NCBI GenBank assembly: GCA_024752435.1 | Contig: CP103031.1 | Coordinates: forward strand, 62,001-126,000 | Length of the DNA: 64,000 bases | Reading direction: 5' to 3' | Source: Allantophomopsis cytisporea | Taxonomy: Eukaryota > Ascomycota > Leotiomycetes > Phacidiales > Phacidiaceae | Part shown: positions 9,227 through 19,579 of the stretch, one piece after another | Layout: every line of letters begins with the position of its first letter | How positions within the stretch are numbered: position 1 is the first letter of the stretch | The notes under the pieces: model-generated | The model's database searches: none | What the model was told of the DNA's origin: nothing | The model's input: the letters and a program-made list of their open reading frames with translations, nothing else | Translations under genes and position numbers: made by a program

Positions 9227-12200
9227 ATGCCTCAAAATTACCAAAGAAGAGCACCAACAGAAGAACCGCCTCCTAATAATCGAATGAGAGATTCACTACC
9301 TGCCAACACGATCAGCAATAGTCATGCCCAAATGATCAATAATCTCCCTGGTGCTGTACAAAACAGTGGAGGCATAACTGCGCTCGGAAACCAGTTCGAC
9401 TCCGGTGGGGGTCCAATCTACATTGGTAGGTGCTTTAATGTCATACAAGGCTATTATTGACTTCCTTCTAATTCTAAACTAATGCCAACTAAGGTGCTTC
9501 TCACAATGCTACAAAATGTCTTCAGGACCTGCGCCTCACCGATCCTCGCGACGACAAAGTGCGCATTGAATCCACCAAGGACAAGCTCTTAGATGGATCA
9601 TGTTCGTGGGTCTTTGAAGACCACGCTTTTGTTGACTGGTGGAACAATGATGGTACCAACCTTCTCTGGATTCGCGGTGATGCAGGCAAAGGCAAGACTA
9701 TGATGATGGTTGCCATAATATCTGAGGTGTTACAACGCTTACAGGACTGTTCTGGATCGGGTATACTATCCTACTTTTTCTGTCAGAGCACTTCCTCCGA
9801 CCTGAACCACGCAGTTGCTATTCTGAGAGGCCTCATTTATCAACTAGTTGTTCAAGATGAGTCTTTACTACAAATTCTACAAGAATCATATGATCATGCA
9901 GGGAAACGTCTCTTTGAGGATTCAAACGCACTTCATGCGTTGTTTGGAATATTGGGCCGCCTAGTACAGCAATCAAGTCAGCCCCGGATCTACTTGATGA
10001 TTGATGCACTGGACGAGTGTACTTCTGGACTCGGAGAGCTTTTTCATCTGCTCTTCAATGGAAAAGCAAGCTCAATGACTAAAGTCAAATGGCTTGTAAC
10101 AAGTCGGAACGAGATCGACGTTGAACGATTTATAAAACATGAGTCTCATCTCTGTACAAGTCTAGAGCTGAACTCTACCCATGTTTTCCAAGCGGTCCAG
10201 AAGTTCATTGAGTTAAAGGTATCTGTGTTAGCAAGAAAAAGAGAATACGCCCCTGAACTTGAGAATTTTGTAAGGCAGATGTTTACTGAGAAGGCAGAAG
10301 GAACTTTCCTATGGGTTGCCTTGGCATGCAAAGAGTTAAACGACATAAACAAGCGTCGAGTCAGACAGTTTTTGAATACAATTCCTGCTGGACTCATGCA
10401 CTTGTACGACCGCATATTGGAAAGAGTTGAAGATGCAACGATAGATGACCTTGTCATCCGCTGTGAAATACTCTCTACTATGGTCATGGCCTTCCAACCA
10501 TTGCGAGTACACGAAATCCAATCCCTCATCAATGCAGTAGGTGCGGAATATGAGGACTTCGATTGTAAAGAGGAAATAAGAGGTTGTGGATCCTTTTTCA
10601 CAATTCGAGATGACGTGGTGTACTTTGTCCATCAATCTGCGAAGGACTATTTTATCAATGGCGCAGGTTCAAGGATAATTACTTCCAGTCATGCTGTCAC
10701 TCATGAGATTTTAACTCAAAGGTGTATTCGAATAATGTCGAAATCTCTTAAGCGGAATATTTGTGATCTTCAACATCCTGGCGTTCTTGTTCACGAGATA
10801 TCGAAAGATACCATTGAAGTCCGTGTAGGACGAATCCAGTATTATTGCCAGTATTGGCTACGTCACTTACAGACGAGTCGCAGCTTTCAGCAGAAATCCG
10901 TCGACTTAGATGGTGGTGGTTGTGTAGATCTATTTCTACAAGAAAACCTCCTCTACTGGCTTGAAACACTAGGTCTGATTGGGAAGCTCTCTGATGGTAT
11001 ACAAGATATTATAAAGGTTTTAGGAATGCTACAGGTAAGTTATGACCTAGAATCCCAGTTCCTGATTAAGCCAAACTGATGTTCTATAGGAACAACAATC
11101 TCCAGAACTATATATAATGTTATCTGATATTAAACGATTTGTACTTTACAACTTTCCGGGAATTGAGCAAACGCCTTTGCAAGTTTATAATGCCGCTATT
11201 GTCTTTAGCCCACGTTTAAGCTGGACGAAGAATCAGTTCAAAAGACAAGGCCCATCTTGGATTAAAAGATGGCCACAGATCTCACATAAATGGAGCCCAT
11301 GTCTAAGTACACTCGAAGGTCATTCTAGGGTGGTCAGAGCTGTCACCTTCTCACCGAACGGCTACCTCGTAGCCTCAGCATCTTGGGATTCAACAGTGCG
11401 GCTCTGGGACACGCAGACGGGGGCCCTTCAGAACACACTCGAAGGTCATTCTGGAGGGGTCAGTGCTGTCACCTTCTCACCAGATGGCTACCTCGTAGCC
11501 TCAGCATCAGACGATAAGACAGTACGGCTCTGGGACACGCAGACTGGGGTCCTTCAGAACACACTCGAGGGTCATTCTGACGAGGTCACTGCTGTCACCT
11601 TCTCACCAGATGGCTACCTCGTAGCCTCAGCATCAGACGATAAGACAGTACGGCTCTGGGACACGCAGACGGGGGCCCTTCAGAACACACTCGAAGGTCA
11701 TTCTGACTGGGTTACTGCTGTCACCTTCTCACCGAACGGCTACCTCGTAGCCTCAGCATCTTTTGATAAGACAGTGCGGCTCTGGGACACGCAGACGGGG
11801 GCTCTTCAGAATACACTCGAAGGTCATTCTTCCTACGTCAATGCTGTCACCTTCTCACTAGATGGCTACCTCGTAGCCTCAGCATCAGACGATTCCACAG
11901 TACGGCTCTGGGACACGCAGACAGGGGCCCTTCAGAACACACTCGAAGGTCATTCTGACTGGGTTACTGCTGTCACCTTCTCACCGAACGGCTACCTCGT
12001 AGCCTCAGCATCAAGGGATAAGACAGTGCGGCTCTGGGACACGCAGACGGGGGCCCTTCAGAATACACTCGAAGGTCATTCTTCCTACGTCAATGCTGTT
12101 ACCTTCTCACCAGATGGCCGGCTTGTAGCCTCAGCATCTTTGGATAAGACAGTACGGCTCTGGGACACGCAGACGGGGGCCCTTCAGAACATACTCGAAG

Positions 12201-13384
12201 GTCATTCTGACCGGGTCACTGCTGTCACCTTCTCACCAGATGGCTACCTCGTAGCCTCAGCATCTTGGGATAAGACAGTGCGGCTCTGGGACACGCAGAC
12301 GGGGGCCATTCAGAACACACTCGAAGGTCATTCTTACTACGTCAATGCTGTCACCTTCTCACCAGATGGCTACCTCGTAGCCTCAGCATCTTTTGATAAG
12401 ACAGTGCGGCTCTGGGACACGCAGACGGGGGCTCTTCAGAATACACTCGAAGGTCATTCTTCCTACGTCAATGCTGTCACCTTCTCACTAGATGGCTACC
12501 TCGTAGCCTCAGCATCAGACGATTCCACAGTACGGCTCTGGGACACGCAGACAGGGGCCCTTCAGAACACACTCGAAGGTCATTCTGACTGGGTTACTGC
12601 TGTCACCTTCTCACCGAACGGCTACCTCGTAGCCTCAGCATCAAGGGATAAGACAGTGCGGCTCTGGGACACGCAGACGGGGGCCCTTCAGAATACACTC
12701 GAAGGTCATTCTTCCTACGTCAATGCTGTCACCTTCTCACTAGATGGCTACCTCGTAGCCTCAGCATCAGACGATTCCACAGTACGGCTCTGGGACACGC
12801 AGACGGGGGCCCTTCAGAACACACTCGAAGGTCATTCTGACTGGGTTACTGCTGTCACCTTCTCACCGAACGGCTACCTCGTAGCCTCAGCATCAAGGGA
12901 TAAGACAGTGCGGCTCTGGGACACGCAGACGGGGGCCCTTCAGAACACACTCGAAGGTCATTCTGAGCCGGTTAGTGCTGTCACCTTCTCACCAGATGGC
13001 TACCTCGTAGCCTCAGCATCGGACGATAAGACAGTGCGGCTCTGGGACACGCAGACGGGGGCCCTTCAGAACACACTCGAAGATCAAGGCTACATACGCC
13101 AGCTATCCTTTGGAAGTGATGGCTCGTATCTTATAGCCGATACACGTCGTATTGAGCTTAGTCTTCCTGCTAATGCACCACCAAGTCTAAGCGGGGATTC
13201 GGATTCAGATTACTCTATAAGTCAGGATAGATGTTGGATAGTGTGGAGAGGATGCAAAGTATTGTGGCTTCCTCCTGAGTACCGCCCAGTCTGTGAGGCT
13301 GCAAGTGGTCGGACGATAGTTATTGGGCAGGCTTCTGGTGCAGTGACCTTTGTTGAGTTTGACATTTATATTGTACCTACTTAG
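9227..13384 (+). CDS. NLR: amyloid-like motif, NACHT, 14 WD40 repeats
   Basis: Three exons: 9227-9425, 9494-11034 and 11090-13384, giving 1344 residues. Introns have GTAGGT and GTAAGT donors and AG acceptors, and all phases agree. The ATG at 9227 is in good context. Residues 42-66 hold a two-unit motif (GAVQNSGGI and GNQFDSGGGPI) resembling the tail of the neighbouring effector. After a linker (CLQDLRLTDPRDDK) comes the NACHT domain, with Walker A GDAGKGKT (~128-135) and Walker B LMIDALDE (~234-241), then a helical region including FVHQSAKDYF. Fourteen 42-residue WD40 repeats follow (~654-1241), then a degenerate tail blade. By family knowledge this is a STAND/NLR sensor: WD40 repeats bind the ligand, NACHT oligomerises, and the N-terminal motif nucleates the effector's amyloid fold. 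The protein has no catalytic effector domain of its own, which fits action through the adjacent gene. Confidence 0.9.
11309..13072 (+). repeat. 126 bp x 14 WD40-coding repeat array
   Basis: Fourteen head-to-tail 126 bp units, nearly identical outside a few codons. Variation concentrates at the residues after GHS, before AVTFS, after TFS and after ASAS. Units 5-6, 10-11 and 12-13 form a duplicated two-unit block (SYV/DDST then DWV/SRDK), showing recent block duplication. This is the pattern expected of a fast-evolving recognition surface. Confidence 0.95.
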
Positions 13385-13818
13385 GTAGTTCTCTTTGTTC
13401 TCTTACTAAGCGTTTTATAGCTTTAATTTATTCTAGTATCTATCCTGCCTGCCTGTACTACCTTAAAACCAATCTGCATTGAGGTAAAGAACAGCATAAG
13501 AGCTAAGAAACCTGTAAGAATAGACTCTCTGAAGTTCGAATCATTATCTTTGTAATCATCACAACTCAGATCTTATAAGAGATGTGAAGAGCGGCAATAT
13601 CAAGATATGACGGTGTTTGCTGTTACAAAATATAAGAAAGATATAGGCCGATGCCTTTTAACGATCCTTTGATCATATTATACATATAAGAAGCTTCTAT
13701 AGAGCAAGGCTAAGTATATAAATACATGCCTTGCTTTCTGAATGCCTGAGATACAAAAGGACAAGAATCTGAAGAACAAGAGAAGTAATCGAAATAGACT
13801 AAGAATATCAAACTCTCT
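13385..13818. other. Intergenic, no gene seen
   Basis: AT-rich spacer between the convergent NLR and DUF3435 relic. No domain-bearing frame was found. Confidence 0.5.
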
Positions 13819-15115
13819 TCAATTATTACTGTCGATTTTAAGGACATAGGCACTGTGTTGCCGCTCGAAGTGATTCGGAAAGTGCATTGAATTCCCCAGA
13901 AGCGCTGAGCAGCCGTCGTAAGGACAATGAAAGCCTTCATCGCTGCCTCGATGTCTAAGGTGCTGGTGTTGAAAATGTCTTATGAGACTGTCAATTCGGC
14001 TATATTTGTGATAGCGCTTCTTCGGTCCGACTTCCTCATCACCCAAGCAGAAAGCACAACAGAAAGCGGTAGCTACTGTGTTATGGGAGCTCAGAATTGC
14101 TTTGTCTACACTCATTGTGGCTTGCTCTGCCCTCGCTTCGTCTGGATCGAGAGGGTGCTCAGGCTGCTGAAGTGCTTCAGGCTGTACTACTCTTAAGGGC
14201 TCTATCGACCCTTTCTGCTTGAACTGGTGGGGGGTTTCTTGTCGCTTACAGAGTTGAGCGAGAGCTTCAATAAGCTGGACACGCACTCGACCGACTTGGT
14301 CCTTACAGAGGTCCTCCAAGGATGTAAACATCAATTCAACCACTGCCGCACATTCTTGGAGCTCATATGTAATAGCAGAAGGGGTGAGAACCTCAGACGG
14401 AAGAATTCCCTGTAGCTGCCTATCTACTTCTGTAGTATCAACTGTATCGTGAAAAACCTGGAGTTCTCTCTTGAATCGGGCTTCAGTCAATCTGTTCTTC
14501 AAGCTGCATATCTCCTTGTTGTTGTCGTTATACCGCTGCCACTACTTCGTCTCCCCCTTGGCTGCAGTCAACGTAGGGAAGCCAAGCTCCACTTTGATCT
14601 TTTCAGTATATGACTCTCGTTTTCGGTAGAGCTTGCGGAGTTCTGGATGGTTTCTGACTTCCATCTCCTGATCCTTAGTCAATCCAATTGGCGCCTGGCT
14701 GTGTCGGGTCAATCGTCCGACTGCTTGTACAAGATCATCTCGCCGGGTATGCCCAAGGTAGGTAGCCTCGCAGTCTCGGTCAATAAATGCTGGTATGTAA
14801 TGCCGTCTATACACAGCTCTCGACCGATGACTTATAATTTGGTTACACTCCTCTAGAGTAAGTATCTCTATGTTTTCACATTATTAGATTTGATGTACCT
14901 CGATCGGAAGAACAGCATCTTACCTGTTAACTTCTTTCCTGATCCTCGTCGTAAGTCGTACTACTCAAGATTCTTTTCGAAGCCGCATGTCCGACCTAGT
15001 CGCACAAGATGTTGCCGGTGTTTGTTGTCCTAGAGAGCTTTAGTATTGGATATGCGCTTTCCCATTGCAATTTGCTCGACATCGCGGAAGACAGCTGCCT
15101 TGTTCCTAAGATCAT
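13819..15115 (-). pseudogene. DUF3435 (FluG-domain) recombinase, C-terminal half, degraded
   Basis: Read right to left, the frame begins at about AAVFRDVEQIAMGKRIS, continues through HLVRLGRTCGF and YDLRRGSGKKL, then a probable intron. It resumes with SRAVYRRHYIPAFIDRDC and RRDDLVQAVGRLTRH, and ends in a C2H2-like finger region (FCCAFC, HFQHQHLRHR, HCPYDGC, HFERQHS). This is the order of the catalytic and C-terminal part of DUF3435 proteins, the tyrosine-recombinase family that includes Starship captains. The Arg of YDLRR and the Tyr of RRHYIP, likely catalytic residues, are kept. In-frame TAG stops occur after SNTKAL, within LE*YDLRR and at 14542-14544 after KGETK. The N-terminal half is missing, so the gene is dead. 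At its 5' end it abuts the metallopeptidase-like fragment. Confidence 0.75.
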
Positions 15116-15121
15116 TATGAA

Positions 15122-16149
15122 TCATATACCTTTCTCGATTTTGGTTGCCATATCGGACATTTGAGGGTCGTTCTCTTTGGTTTTAACAAACCATTCTGGG
15201 CAAAGTGTTATCCTATCCTTCGATTTGTAGTCTGAAACTGTTTGGGTTGCAACGTTTGGATAACAGAGTGCTTTTTCGTATTTAGCCTCCCATTCGTTAG
15301 TATAGAGATTCCAAAACCACACCATTTTCGCAGGTGGGCCCCAAGTGCAGATCCTACTTCATCTCTAGTTATGCCACTAGGGTCCTGAGTTTTATACTAG
15401 GTTGCATCGCAAAGACATAAGACAGTCTGTGGCTACTTCTCAGTGGTTAAAGAAGTAATCCGACTCAAGACATCTGCTATCCTTAAAATTCTGCGCTCCA
15501 TGTCCTCATCTTTCTGCCCTTTCCACTCGCCAAATAGGATGCGGAACGATTTGCCTACCCGGTAGTAGTCAACTTTTGCAGTAACTCCCCAAGACTTCGC
15601 CTTGAAGGCGGCTAGGAAAAGTCCTAATGCATCCAATCCAGCTTCTGCAAGCGATACAGCCTCCTTCATACCATTCTCAATAACAGTCTTCTGGTCATCA
15701 CTGCAAGTTGATGAAGCCCCATCCCCATCAACATTACCGTAGATAATTAATCCATATGAGATTGTATCCGTGTCTTCGCGTTCTTGAAGCCGACGAAGCC
15801 CTTCGTGGGACTGGTGAAGAGAGGCAGAAGAATTTGCGTAGGCCATAAAATTAATGGAGAGAAAAATAAAGATAACTGCGAGGGGCTTGCAGAAATTGTA
15901 TCCATGGCTACAATTTTGAAGCTTTGCACCATAGCTGACTTGCGTTGAAGGTATTCGAAAGACAGCTTCGAAGGTCCGACCTGAACACACGGAAGATATA
16001 AGATTGGGGAATTTGATAAAACTAGTGAAGTAGAAACATTTAAAGCATCTTGAAGAAGGGATATAATGTACGCACAGACCTCTATTTATGAAAAGACAAT
16101 TACTTTTGCACGTCAATTCGACAAGATAATAGAATTGATTATCACACAC
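15122..16149 (-). pseudogene. Secreted M35-like metallopeptidase fragment, truncated
   Basis: A hydrophobic signal-like segment (VIFIFLSINFMAYA) is followed by a region with STCSDDQKTVIENGMKEA, SFRILFGEW and LSRITSLTTEK (stop at 15433). A second piece in another frame (15325-15122) has YEKALCYPNV and ITLCPEWF. This order resembles fungal deuterolysin-type Asp-zincins, in which the HExxH zinc motif comes shortly after an xxCPxFF-like block. Here the sequence ends before any HExxH, exactly where the DUF3435 relic begins. Stops and a frame change lie between the two pieces. No in-frame ATG precedes the signal segment closely; the only upstream one is at 16149. The family call is tentative. Confidence 0.45.
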
Positions 16150-16982
16150 AGAGAGAGAAGCTCTCTGAGTTATGCTACCTATAATTCATATACATGAGGT
16201 GTAAGTGTAGAGTGCACGTACCCGCTTACTTCGAATGTGAAAGCCGCATTGATACTACTACCACAATCACTGATATGCACGTATTTCAACATGACCAAAA
16301 TGACACTCTATATACAATGTCATACATATGTATGTATATATAGTAATAGTAGGCAAAAAAAACATTAGTTGGTCAGGCCGACAAAACTTTAAGGTCACAC
16401 CAATCATTTACTGGGAACTCTCATATCGTAGGAAATATCGATCAATAAGAGAGAGAACAGCAATGATTGGTGCAACCGGATGGCGTAACTGGAACTACCC
16501 CAGCCATTTTAAGAACCTTGCGTGGAGGTCCGCCCCTTTTCCCTTTCCCTAAGGCGGAATCACCCGCCCGGAGTCCGGGTTCTGAATAATCCCGGAGGAA
16601 TCAGTCACATGCCCTCAAGTGCAAAGCCAATGAATACAGTAGTAATTACCACTGAGCCATTGGCCCGCTCGGACCAACAAGCATTCGCATAATTTAATAT
16701 ATATTACTCCAGATTTTTTGGAGCTCCCAGCGAAAATAAGCGACCCCACCAAACACACGTAGAATAAATAATGTCCCGCCTTGAATATCAAGCACCAAGG
16801 CACCAATACCACCATTGCGTAGCTGCAATTACTCACTATAAGATAGGTAATTTCATTGACCGTACGTACGGTCAATTACTGGAAGCTGTTTTGGAGCTCC
16901 AAAACAGCTCTCATTCGAATGTTCAAAACGTTCGAATTCCCGGTTTGCCGCGTGCCTGCGCTCGCTCTCTCTCTTTTCTCGA
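16150..16982. other. Spacer with inverted repeats
   Basis: No gene is seen. Ten-base inverted repeats CACCAATCAT (16398-16407) and ATGATTGGTG (16463-16472) lie here. On the minus strand TGGCTCAGTGGT (16659-16648) matches a Pol III A box, but no convincing B box or tRNA fold follows. Confidence 0.35.
16855..16937. repeat. Three adjacent palindromes upstream of the DUF3435 gene
   Basis: A 22 bp perfect palindrome at 16855-16876 (half-site ATTGACCGTAC) is followed by a 26 bp perfect palindrome at 16884-16909 (half-site AGCTGTTTTGGAG). A third, imperfect one with ATTCGAA/TTCGAAT arms lies at about 16913-16937. All fall within 83 bases just ahead of the recombinase relic. Confidence 0.75.
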
Positions 16983-19077
16983 TATGCGCGGTCGCAAGAC
17001 AAAAGAGTTCTCTTCCTCTAATGACAGCGAAGAACGGACACGGAAAGCTGTCTCGACACGCATTACGAGAGCGCTCCAGACACTGACCCGACCGACAGCG
17101 ATGCCGACGTTGATCGAGACAATGACGCAGACATCTCTTGGCTCCTCGAAGACCTCGAAAAGGATCAGGATCATCTCCCGGAATATTACCTCAACCAAGA
17201 GAACGGCTTCGACGAGGAAGATTATATGAAGGAGAATTCCAGCGACAACAGTACCGTTCTCCTCGACGCAATCAGGGACCGTTAGCATTGGTAAGGGCGT
17301 CTTGTAGTTGTGTCCAGTACTCGGCTCTATCGCTAACCCAGCCGAATCACAGTTACTGCAAATATATCAGGAAGGATCCCGACAAGGCGATGCGAGCCGT
17401 GTCTCTCAGTCGGCTTCATAGCTTCTTCGATTGGATACTGAATCAACGTCGAGGGAAGGGAGGAAGAAGACTCAATGGTGTCAAGTCAGCCAACACCCTT
17501 AGCACATACTGGAAGGTTTTCCGTCTTGTGCACGAGAGTTGGACAGGGGTCAAGATTGACGGCGAACTGAATCGCCGAATGTACAAAGTAAGTTGTATAC
17601 ATTCGCACATTCATCTAAGAACCTCCTCAATCCCAAATGGCGAGACTATAGCTAATAGGGTCTTGCGCTATCGCAGGTGCTTGGGAAGCTTGTAAAAAAA
17701 CATAAGCGTAGCAATCAGAAACGAGAGAAGGCGGCAATGTATGTCGAGGACCTTGTAGAAGTTCTACAAACAAATTTGATTACCACCAAGAAGAAGTATT
17801 CACACGGCCGGCACCGAATGCAAGTCGCGCTCTTCCTTCAATTAGCTAGGTTCTCTGCAAATCGACCCCAAGCACTACTCAACCTCTGTTATCATCATAT
17901 CGCTGTCACCTTACTTCGGGATCCAGACGGTGGACCCCATCGGATCTTACTCGAGTTTACATACGAGTTCACTAAACAGTATCTCGGTCTGAAAGATGCG
18001 TAAGTCTATATTGTACTCTCCTCACCGTTCTATTGCTATTGTTTCCTCGTACACCTTCATAGAGAATGTCACTGATCAAGCACATAGCAACAATTTCCAA
18101 TCCCCGAGATCATCTTTGATCCTTCTTTGATTCCCAGCCCGTATGTGCTCCTGTTAGGCCTCATCCTCGCCGATGGGGCATTTGCAGCTCCCAATCTCAC
18201 GTCCGCGCAGAAACTCAGTGAGTTGGATATTCGGCCAGGCTATAATCAGCTGCCATTGCTTATTAAACACGGTATGGCTAACACTCCTGTCTTCCGTAAA
18301 TCCGCCGAGACGGTCTATGCCTTATCTGTCAATCAGCATCCCCGTCTTCGTCGATTGACTGACCAGCGGGAGAGATTCAAGTTGGGCTATAAAGGTAAGG
18401 CGACAGAACAGCCTGCGTATCAAGCCCTCAACCGTGAGATCATCAACGAGAGGCAGCGGCAAAGATCCGTACTCTTGAAGCAAGTGCAAGCCAGGTGGGA
18501 TGTGGAACATCCAGTTAATAAGGTGGAGCTTCAACTCTCCGGCTATAAATTCAGTGAGGAGGTGAAGGTCACCTTAGAGCTGTCCGATGAGATGCCCACG
18601 ATACAGAAGCGTTTGATAGAGACAATCATGTTATTACCAGGCTCTACACTAGAAGAATAATTTTGCAGGCGCAACAATACTATCAATACGGTCGCCTCTT
18701 ACTGTTTATTTGAAGAAGGTAGAAACTCTCGTAACCGTGCACGGCTGTATGTTAAAATGACTTCCGCGAAAGAGGTCGATTCACAGCCGACAGCTGATGG
18801 TTCCGACAAGCAGGTGCTACTGGCCGCAATGTCGGCAGTATTTGTAGAGAAGAGGCCAACCATCTGCTTCCTTTGCCTAGGAGAGCGAGGACTATCACTT
18901 GACAAGCGTGTACAGTCTTTTGCAAGCCCTGGGGATTTGACTAAGCATTTTAAGCGTAAACATTTATCCAAATTATGTAAGGAAGAGCAGCTTTATTGTA
19001 AAGTTTGTCGGATGACCCTTGAGAATAAGATGTATCTGCAGAATCACGCTTTTACAATACACGGTACTGTTTCATAG
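16983..19077 (+). pseudogene. DUF3435 (FluG-domain) recombinase with internal catalytic deletion
   Basis: Plus-strand segments follow the DUF3435 order. An acidic N-terminus (WLLEDLEKDQDHLPEYYL) is followed by YCKYIRKDPDKAMRAV, LSTYWKVFRLVHES, an intron, MYVEDLVEVLQTNL, SHGRHRMQVALFLQLARF, HRILLEFTYEFTK, then FPIPEIIFDPSL, LADGAFAAPNLT and PVFRKS. The frame then jumps at about 18300-18325 directly to ALSVNQHPRLRRL. The ~150-residue stretch that in relatives carries the catalytic RYG and Tyr region is absent. A C2H2 finger tail follows (FLCLGERGL to HFKRKH, YCKVCRM to HAFTIH). A TAG interrupts the reading at 17283-17285 and a one-base shift lies near the 18000-18100 intron. The gene cannot encode an active recombinase. 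Its finger tail keeps an open frame at 18757-19077. Confidence 0.75.
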
Positions 19078-19579
19078 AATTTTGATACATAAAGAAGATA
19101 ATTAATTATATGCATTTGTCAACATATAGAACCTATTGTTAAGAACAAAATTGAAAATCACGAGACTATCTACTTAACTAGTTATCCTAAAACCAGTGAA
19201 TATCATTAAGTCTGAGGTTCTTATTTCTTAGAACATAATTGTATAAGTAAGCATCTGCTAATATTTAGTAGGTGAGCGGTCTCATTATAGTATTACAATT
19301 TACTTAGCAACTCGCTTAGGGGAGTGTTTACTATAGATGCTAGCAATAGATACGTAACAAAATAAAATAGGGTCCCTTTATAACTGCCTAAGGCGGTGTT
19401 CACTAAGCCATTGATAGTTAGACTAGAACCAGCTAGAAAGTTCTCGAATAACTAATGTATCTATAGAACCGCCCAACCTCCCACGCCCTTCTAATAAGAA
19501 GAGAAAAAGAAAATAATTAACAGTTGAGGAGAGCTATTAGAATATTTGACAAAATACACAATTAATGTCTTTAGGAGTG
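19078..19579. other. AT-rich spacer, no gene
   Basis: Very AT-rich sequence between the convergent DUF3435 relic and second NLR. It has no coding signal and no repeat I could define. Confidence 0.5.

Noticed and set aside
11309..13072. Regular repeats as a CRISPR-like or satellite array
   Set aside because: The 126 bp period is an exact 42-codon WD40 unit in a long open frame.
16640..16680. tRNA or SINE on the minus strand
   Set aside because: Only an A-box-like TGGCTCAGTGGT is present; no B box or cloverleaf could be drawn.
13819..19077. The two DUF3435 relics as one inverted-repeat pair bounding an element
   Set aside because: They are in opposite directions but represent different subfamily wording and different portions of the protein; no shared DNA arms were seen.
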